Source: Sphingomonas sp. CCH21-G11 (lineage in GTDB: Bacteria; Pseudomonadota; Alphaproteobacteria; Sphingomonadales; Sphingomonadaceae). From it: a stretch of 64,000 bases of DNA. This document shows positions 52,201-61,200 of the stretch, one piece after another; within the stretch, counting starts at the first letter, position 1, and every line of letters begins with the position of its first letter. Made by a program: the position numbers and the translations under genes. The stretch covers positions 62,001-126,000 of the forward strand of contig NZ_LSHX01000029.1 of NCBI RefSeq assembly GCF_001555965.1. The letters run 5' to 3'. Under the pieces are notes generated by a model. That model had not been told where the DNA came from, did no database searches, and saw nothing but the letters and a program-made list of their open reading frames with translations.

Positions 52201-55200
52201 CGCCTCATGCGAGACCTCGACCCAGCAGGGCTCCAGCGTGAGCGTTCGCACCGGTTGGTCTGCTGCGGGGGGCGCAGGGTCCTCAGCTTCGGCAATTGCC
52301 CGGTCGCCCGGCCGCATCAGCGGCGCGGCACTGGCGGGAGCATCCCGCAAGGCAAGGCGGCGAAATGAGGCGATCGCCGCGCCGTCGGCGGCGAAAAAAT
52401 CGATGTCGAGCCCGTCACTATCGGCATTCGCTGCGTCGCTTTGTCGCACCCACGCCCAGCGCGGCGGCTGGTCCCACTGCATGATCCGCAGCTCGGCAAG
52501 TGCGAACGGGACGGGAGTGGCTGGCGCGGCACCATCCACGCGGGCCCCGAACGCGGCCCAGGCCCGCAACGCGGCGTCGAAGAACGCCGGGCCCAGCCCG
52601 ACCTCCGGGGCATCGCCCGATACCAGCCGCTCCGCACCGAAACGGGCAAGCACAGCGCGCTCGCCAAGGGCCACGCCGTCGACGATGCGCGTCGGTGCGC
52701 TCGGCTCGGCAGCGGCGGGTCGCAGGCCGTCGCGCATATCCTGATCGGCAACGACGTGCCCACACTGCCGCAGCGCGTCCTCGATTCGCACGACGTCGGA
52801 TGCCGGACGGCGAAGCTTTGCCCGCCCGCGCAAGCAGATGTGGTCGTCACCCTCGTCCTGACGGGCATCGAACGTCCACCCGCCCTCACCGCTCCCCTGC
52901 ACTTTCAAAGTCAGGGAGCGGGCGCCGGCGTCGATCGCGATGGGGCTCAGCCAGACCACATCGCTGAGGTCCACGTCGTGCCCCAGCTCCTCCGCCTGCC
53001 GGAACGCGGCGACGACAAGGCCCAAGCTGGCGACGGCGGGGAGGGTCCGCCGACCACGCACGGCATGCCCCCCCAGGTGCGGGGCCTCAGCGTCGATCGT
53101 GAGCGCAATCTGCACCGCGGGCTCGACCCAGCAGCGCTCGCGGCGGAATGGATATCCTGGCAGCGGCACGCGGCCGACCTCCAGCCCCTCGAACAAGGCT
53201 TCGAAGTCGATCGGACAGCCCGCGATGTGCAGCCGAGCGAGCTCGACGAGCGCGTGGCGGAGATCCACCGGTTTGGTACCGGCGGCGCGGCATGTCTCGA
53301 TCGCGGCCGCGGCACGATTGACGCCGTCTGCCGCCGCCTGCATGTCCTTCTCGCTAAGGCTCGCGGCGAAGCCGTCCGGCATCGGCGATCCGTCAAGCCA
53401 GACCTGCAGCGCCGCGCGCAGTTCGGCGGCCGTTTCGACGACGAAAGCGAGCCGATGGCCGAAATGATGCCGGCCGATGGCCAGCGTATAGCCGATATCC
53501 GCAATCTCCGACGAGGTGCCGGCGACATGGTCGCGCAAGCGGATTGCCGCCTCGCGCAGCTCACCGGCGCCCTTGGCCGATAACGCGATCAGCCAGGGCC
53601 GCGGCGATGTCGCACGGGGCGGCACCGGCGGCGCCTCGCCGATCAGCATGTGGCAATTGGTCCCGCTGAAGCCAAAGGAACTTACGGCGGCAAGCCTCAC
53701 GCGGTCATGCAAGCGAGGCCAGGGTTGCGCATACCGGGGCACGAAGAACGGACTGTTCGCGATGTCGATTCGGTCGTTCTGCTGATCGAAATGCACGGAC
53801 GGCGGAATTTGTTCGTTGCGGAGCGCCAGCAGCACCTTGATCGCGCCCGCGACTCCGGCGGCAGCCAGCGTATGTCCGAGGTTCGACTTGATCGAGCCGA
53901 GTGCGCAGAAGCCGGTCTCGCCGGTGCTCTCGCCGAACACCGATGCCAATGCCCCGAATTCGATGGGGTCGCCCAGCGTGGTGCCGGTGCCGTGCGCCTC
54001 GACCAGCTGAACGTCGCGCGGAGCAACCCCCGCTTCGCGAAACACCATGCGCTGCAGCCTCTCCTGCGAGAGGCCGCTAGGCGCCGTGATGCCGTTAGTT
54101 GCGCCGTCCTGGTTGGTGGCGCTCGCCCGTACGACGCCGTAGATCGTGTCGCGTGCGGCAATCGCGTCGGCGAGCCGCCTCAGCACCAGCACGCCGCACC
54201 CTTCGGCTGGAACGAAGCCGTCCGCGCGAGCGTCGAAGCTGTGGCATCGGCCGGTGGGAGACAACATGCCCGCCTTGGCCGCGGCGACCTGGAACGACGG
54301 CGTGCAATAGACCTGAGCGCCGCCCGCCAGGGCGATGTCGATTTCGCCCTGCCTCAAGGCCTGGCAGGCAAGGTGAATGGCCGTCAGCGAGCTTGAGCAG
54401 GCAGTGTCGATCGTGATCGCCGGCCCCTGCAGATCGAGGTGATAGGCGATCCTGGCCGACAGGATCGATGCCGCATTCCCCCACAGGGCCTGGGCCGGCA
54501 GATCGCCGCTGAAGAGTTGGTGATAGTCGGAGCCATTGTGCCCGACATAGACGCCGCACCGGGCGCCACGGATGGCCTTGCTCGCATAGCCGGCGTCCTC
54601 CAGCGCGTGCCAGGCCTCCTCAAGGAAGATGCGCTGCTGCGGATCCATATGCCGCGCCTCGGCCTTCCCGATGCCGAAAAAGCGCGGATCGAACATCTCG
54701 GCGTCGTCGAGGAAGCCGCAGGTCTGGCCTGGCGGCCAAGCCTCCCCCCGGCGGGGAATGACAGTGGCGGCGACAAGATCGGTGCCCTCGACAAGGTGTT
54801 GCCAGAGGGCGCGTACGTCCGTCGATCGCGCAAACCGCGCACCCATCCCGACGACCGCGATCGCGTCATCGAGTGCCGCCCCGGCCCGGGCAACGGCAGT
54901 TCGCGCCGCGGTCATCGGCGACGGCCGCGGTGCGGTCGTTCCGGCGGGCGACTCAGCCGCAGACGGCGCCGTGCATGGCGGTTGATCGTACGTCGCCAGA
55001 ATATGTGCGGTGAGCGAAGCGATCGAGGGATGGTCATAAATCGTTTTGACGTCGAGATCGAGCCGCAGGGCCAAGTTGACCAGCCGGATGAACTGGACGC
55101 CGGTGATCGAGTCGACACCGTAAGTGGCGAGAGGCTCCTCGTTTGACACGGGTTGCGTCGTTAGACCGAGCGCCTCGCGAAGTTTGGCCACGAGGACGGT

Positions 55201-58200
55201 GCCCACCTCGCTTGCCTGGAAGGCGCTGCGTGCCGCCTGGACATCGGCACCAGGCGCGACGGCAGGCGGGACGGTAACCGGCAGCGCCACCGGCGGCGCT
55301 CCGGAATGGGCAGACTCCCTGGCGAGCGCCGCTCCGCTCGCGCGATAATAGCCGAACTGGTCGTGTGGCCCGGCCAACAACATATCGATGGCGAGCGCAT
55401 CGTCGCCGGCGGTCAACAGCCCCAACCCGGCCCGCTCCATGTTGGCCGCGATCATCGACGAGATCGGCTTGCCGTCGATCACGTCCCAGCTTCCCCAATT
55501 GATGATCTTGACCGTTCCTCGCCAAAGCCGGCGAAGACGATGTGCGAAGGCGTCCGCGAACAGGCAGCCTGCAGCGTAGTTGCTTTGTCCGGCTAGCTTC
55601 CCGAAGCTCTGCATCGACGAAAAGAACAGGACGAAGTCGAGCTCGCCGGAGCCGAAGACCTGCGCCAGCCTGACCGCCGTCACCGACTTCGCTTCGAGCG
55701 CCGCCATGAACTGCGTTTCGCTCATGTTGGTAAGCGCAGCGTCACTGAGCACGATGGTCGCGTGCACAAGGCCGTTCACCTCGCCGAATGCGGCACGGAT
55801 CTGCTGGTAGGCGCGTTCGAGCGCTTGCCTGTTCGTCGCGTCGGCCTGAATATAGATCGGCGCGGGCCCGAACGCGGCGAGCCGATCGATCGTATCCTGG
55901 ATGGTGCGATCGATCGGTCTGCGGCCGATCCAGACGACCTGAGCTTGCTGGTCGCGCACCAATCGCTCGCTGAAGGCGGTGCCGATGTGTCCGGCGCCAC
56001 CCACCACGACGTAAACGCCGCCGGAAGGTAACGGCGGCGCGCCAAAGGTCTCCGGCCGGCCGACCAGGGTCGCTTGACGAAGCCAGCGGCCCTGGCGCAC
56101 GGCCATGCAGCCGCCTTCCGGATCGATGGGCGCATTCAGGATCTCGGCGAGCGACGGCCGGTCCCCGTCGCCCAGATCGACCACGCGGATCCGCCAGTGG
56201 GGCTGCTCTTTCGCGAGCGCGCCGAACAGACCGTGCAGCGCCGCATGCGCCGGGTCTGCCAGCTCAGCCGGCACAGCCGCGACGGCACCGCGCGTCACGA
56301 CCGTGATCTCGAATGGCCGCTGACCATAACCCCGCTGCAACAGGGCTTTCACAGTGCGAAAACACGGGCGGATCAGCTCCTGCAGGTCCGCCAACAGCTC
56401 GTCGTCCAGGCTGTCATCCGTCCGCGCCGGCAGCCACAGCAGCAGGTGATCGAGCGGGCCGCACCCGGCTAGCGCGTCTGCAAGCGCGTCGACGGTCGCA
56501 CCGGGTTGCGGCTGCAGCCAGTGTCGGACCAGACCGGCGTCCTCCGGCGCATCTAGGCCGAAGGCGATCGCGGCGGACGCATTCGCGATCATCGGCGATG
56601 CCGCGGCCGCCGGCCGGGGCTGCGCGCGCCAGACCGGGAACACGACCCGCACGCCGTCGACCGCCTCGCCGAGCGGGGCCGCCGCAGCCTTGGGCCAATA
56701 ATATTCCTCGGCGAAGGGATACCCGGGAAGGGAGATGCGACGCGGCTTGGCTAAGGGATAGATCCGATCCCAGTCGACCGGCATCCCCCCCACCCACAGG
56801 TCGAGCAGTCCGACGGTATCACCGGCCCCAACCAGGCGGTCGACGAGCGCCTCAGGCGTGGTCCTGCCTGCCTGTGAGTCCGGCGTTGTGCCTATGGCGG
56901 AGCCGTCGCCCTGAAGCGCGCCCGCGACATCCCCGTCCCGCGCGAAGGCGGCGAGTTTGGTGGCGAGTTCGGCCACGGACATCACCAGCAGTCCCAGCCG
57001 ATACCGCATCGCTTCGCGGCCGACCTGCAGCGTATAAGCGATGTCCAAAAGGTCGTCGTCGGCCGACGGCCTCGCATGCAGCCATGCTGCCAGGCGCCCG
57101 GCAAGCGCCCTCAGACGTTCGCTGCTGCGCGCCGACAAGACGATGGGGATCGGCGTACCGCGAGGTCCCGCGGCACGGGTACGTTCGTCCCCATGCGCTT
57201 CGATGATGACGTGCCCATTGGCCCCGCCCGCGCCGAAGGAAGAGACGCCTGCAAGCATTGCGGGACCGGCGTGATCCCCCCTCCTCTCGCCGTCGCCCCA
57301 GTCGGACAATTCGCGTTGCAGGCGGAACGGCGTACCGTCGAGACGGATGTCGCGGTTCGGCGTTGCGCAATGCAGGGATGGCGCGATCTTGCCGTGCTTC
57401 ATCTGCAGCACGACCTTGCTGATCCCGGCGATCCCCGCCGCCGCTTCGAGGTGGCCGATATTCGACTTGACCGAGCCGATCGCGCAGATCGCCGGCTCAG
57501 CGTCGTCGCCGGCAAACGCCTGGGCGAGGCCCGCGATCTCGACCGGATCGCCGAGCGGCGTTCCGGTTCCATGCGCCTCGACATAACCGATGTCCTGCGC
57601 CCGCACGCCCGCCTTGTCGATCGCGGCACGGACCAACGCCCCCTGGGCGCGCGGGTTGGGAACGGTGTAGCCATGCACATGCCCGCCATGGTTTACGGCG
57701 GTTGCCCGAATGACGGCGTGGATGTTGTCACCATCGGCACGCGCGCGCGCCAACCGCTTGAGCAATATGGCGCCGACGCCCTCGCCCGGAATGAATCCAT
57801 CGGCGTCCGCGCCGAAGCTCCGGCAGGCACCCGTTGGCGACAGCATGCCGGCCGCGCACAAGGTCGCATACGCGCTGGGGTGGAGATAGAGGTTGACCCC
57901 GCCGGCAAAGGCGAGCGCGCACTCGCTCCGGATCAGGCTTTCACAGGCATAATGGATGGCCGTCAGCGAGGACGAGCACATGGTGTCCAGCGCGAGGCTC
58001 GGACCGTGCAGGTCGAGCACATAGGACACGCGGTTCGCGATCGAACCGAACGACGTGCGCGGGTGAACCTGTTCACCCTGTCGCCACATGGCGGGCCCGT
58101 GCAGTTCGTAACCGGTCTTGCAGACGCCCACGAAGACGCCGACCCTGCCGCCGTGCCGCTTGCGAAGGGCGTCACGCGTATAGCCGGCATCTTCCATCGT

Positions 58201-61200
58201 GTGCCAACACGTTTGAAGGAACAGCCGCTCCTGCGGGTCCATGCTCAGCGCCTCCGTCGGCGAGATGCCGAAGAACAGCGGATCGAAGTGCGCGAACCCG
58301 TCGAGAAAGCCGCCGACACGGCAATAGCTCTTGCCGGTCTGACGCGCTGTCTCCGGGGTTGCGCACGTCTCTGCAGCAAGTGACCATCGATCCGGCGGCA
58401 CCTCGCGCAGAGACTCGCGTCCGGCGGCGAGATTGGCCCAGAAACGGTCGAGATCGGGCGCGTCCGGATATGTGCCGGCCATGCCGATGATCGCGATCTC
58501 TTCGCCGGTGTCTTGCGTTGGCGCGGTGATGACGGCCGGCGCCGGCGACACGGTCAGTCCCTGCGCGCGCTTCGGCGCACACAGTTCCGGATAGGACGCC
58601 TTCAGGTGATCCCGAATGTTGCGGAGCGTCGGATGTTCGAAGAACAGCGTCTTCGGAAGGTCGGGGAAGCGGGCGACCAGACGGCGGTGGATGCGCGTGA
58701 TCATCAGCGAGTCCAGGCCGAAGCTGTCGTAGGTGGCGCCGGGATCGATCAGGTGGGAGGGAAGCAGCGTCACATCCCTCACCACCGAGATCAGCCAGTC
58801 GAGCAACTCGGCCGGCTCACCCTCACCGCTGGCCAAGTCAACTTCGTACGGCGTCGCTTGACCCCGGTGTGCGCCTACCTCCTCCCCGGCCGGCGACGCA
58901 GCCGTCGGCGCGAGCGTCACGATCATGGTCGCGCATTCAGAGGCGGCGGCTCGGTAGAACGCCTCCAGCCCGAGCTGCGTCTGCAGCGGCTCCATGCCAA
59001 GCTCTGCGAGTTGGGCGCGCAGCCGGGGGTCGGCCCCCATTCCGCCTTCGGCCCAGAGCGGCCAGCCGATGGACAAAGTTCTGCCGCGTCGCGCTCCGCG
59101 GGCGACCAGACCCGCACGGAACTCCACGTAACGGTCCAGGAAGGCGTTGGCGGTCGCGTAGTCGCTCTGTCCCGCGTTGCCGAACGTGGCGGCCACCGAG
59201 GAAAATGCGACGAACAGATCGAGCGGCAGCCCTTGCGTGGCATGATCGAGATACTCGATCCCGAGCGTCTTGGGTGCCAGCACCTCCCTGATGACGTCAG
59301 GGGGCTTGCGCATAAGGAAATCGTCGCGGGAGATGCCGGCGGCGTGGATCACGCCGGTGAGCTTGCCGTGGTCGCTCGTGATCGAGCGCACGAGCGCATC
59401 GACGTCGCGCTTGCTGGTCACGTCGGCGATCCGGTATTCGACCCGGATCGACGGCGAGCGCAGTTGCGCCAACGCCGCCTCCAGCTCGGGTCGAACACTC
59501 GATCGGCCGGTCAAAACAATCGTGGCGTGCGCGCAGTGGCGGGCGATTTCGCGCGCGAAGATCAAGCCGAGCCCGCCGGCCCCGCCGGTGATCAGATACA
59601 CGCCACCCGTTTTCCAAGGCGGCGTGACGGGAAGGTTTGCGGAAGGGTGCTCGCGCAACGTCGCGACGCTCCTCAGCCCGCCGCGATCATACGCGACTTC
59701 GTCGTCCGACGGGTTTCGGCGGCTTTCGAGCAGTCGCTCGGTCCAGAGTTCAGGGCTGGCCTCATCACCATCGACGGTGACGACCTGCCCGAAGAACTTC
59801 GGATCCTCTGCGGCCACGGATCGGAACGCTGCCGACAGAGCCTGTGTCCAGGCAAGACCGTCGCCCACGTCGCCGGCGAGCACTTGCACGAGCAGCTTGC
59901 CGCGGTCCTTGTTGCGCAGCGTCACGGCGATCCTGTCGACCAACCGCGCGAATGCCGCCGCGAGCAGCACCGCGCCGCTCGACCCGGCGTCGCCCGGCTC
60001 CGCCAGCACGTCGACATCCGCGTGCGGCAGCAGCGCCGCGAGCCGGGGCTGATGCTCGGCAAGCCGGGGATCCAGGAAGACCCAGTGCCGCTGGACCTCG
60101 AACTCGGGCGCGTCTGGCCTGGCGGGTTCGAGCCGCCGCTCTCGCACCAATAGCCGGAGCTCGCCGTCACCCGTCAACGGCAGTGCGGCGGCCGATGCGA
60201 TCGCACGATCCGGAACGTTTTCGGGGCCAGCGTCGACCCAGTAGGACTGACGCTCGAACGGATAGCCAGGGAGCGGGACGCGACGATACTCGCTGTCGGT
60301 GAACAGGCGGACAACATCGACAATGCCGCCTTCGACGAAGTGCGCCGCGAGGACCGAAAGGTTGTCGGTGGCGTTCTTGCCGGCGCGGGGCGGCGGGACT
60401 TTTGCTCGCCCAATCCACAGCCCGGCGGTAACGCCTTCCAAGAGCCATGCCGTCAGCAGGTCGCGCAATTCTCCCACCTCGGCGACGATGACCGCAAGCC
60501 GGTGGTCGAAATGTCTCCGACCGACCAACAGCGTGTAGCTGACATCGCCGGGATGAGCGTCACCCTGCTCCTCGCACCACGCCGCCAGCTGAGCGGCCTG
60601 TCGGCGCAGCGCTTCCGGTGTGCGAGCCGAAAGCACGATGAGGTGACGGCCCCGGCTCGGTCGGACCCGCCGCGTCTCTGGGGCTTGCTCGATCACGGCG
60701 TGGGCATTGGTCCCGCTGAAACCATAAGAGCTGATGGCTGCGCGGCGCGGCTGTCCATGCGGCGCGGACCAGGAGGTCAGGCGCGTGTTGACGAAGAAGG
60801 GCGGGCGCTCGAGCTCGATCTCGCCGTTCAGACGCGAAAAGTGCAGCGACGGCGGAATCTGCCCATGCCGCAACGCGAGCAGGATCTTCAGGATGCCCGT
60901 CACCCCCGCCGCCATCACCGTATGCCCGAGATTGGTCTTCACCGAGCCGATGGCGCAGCTGCCTTGACGGGCGGAGCTGCCCCCGAACGCATCGGCGAGC
61001 GCGCGAAACTCGATGGGGTCGCCGAGCCTCGTGCCGGTGCCGTGCGCTTCGACATACTGGATCGACGCCGGGTCAATGGCGAAACGGTCATAAACGGCGC
61101 GCTGAAGGCGGGTCTGAGCACGACCGCTGGGCGCTGTGAGCCCTGACGTCCTGCCATCCTGATTGATGCCGATGCCGCGAATGATGCCGTGGATGTGGTC

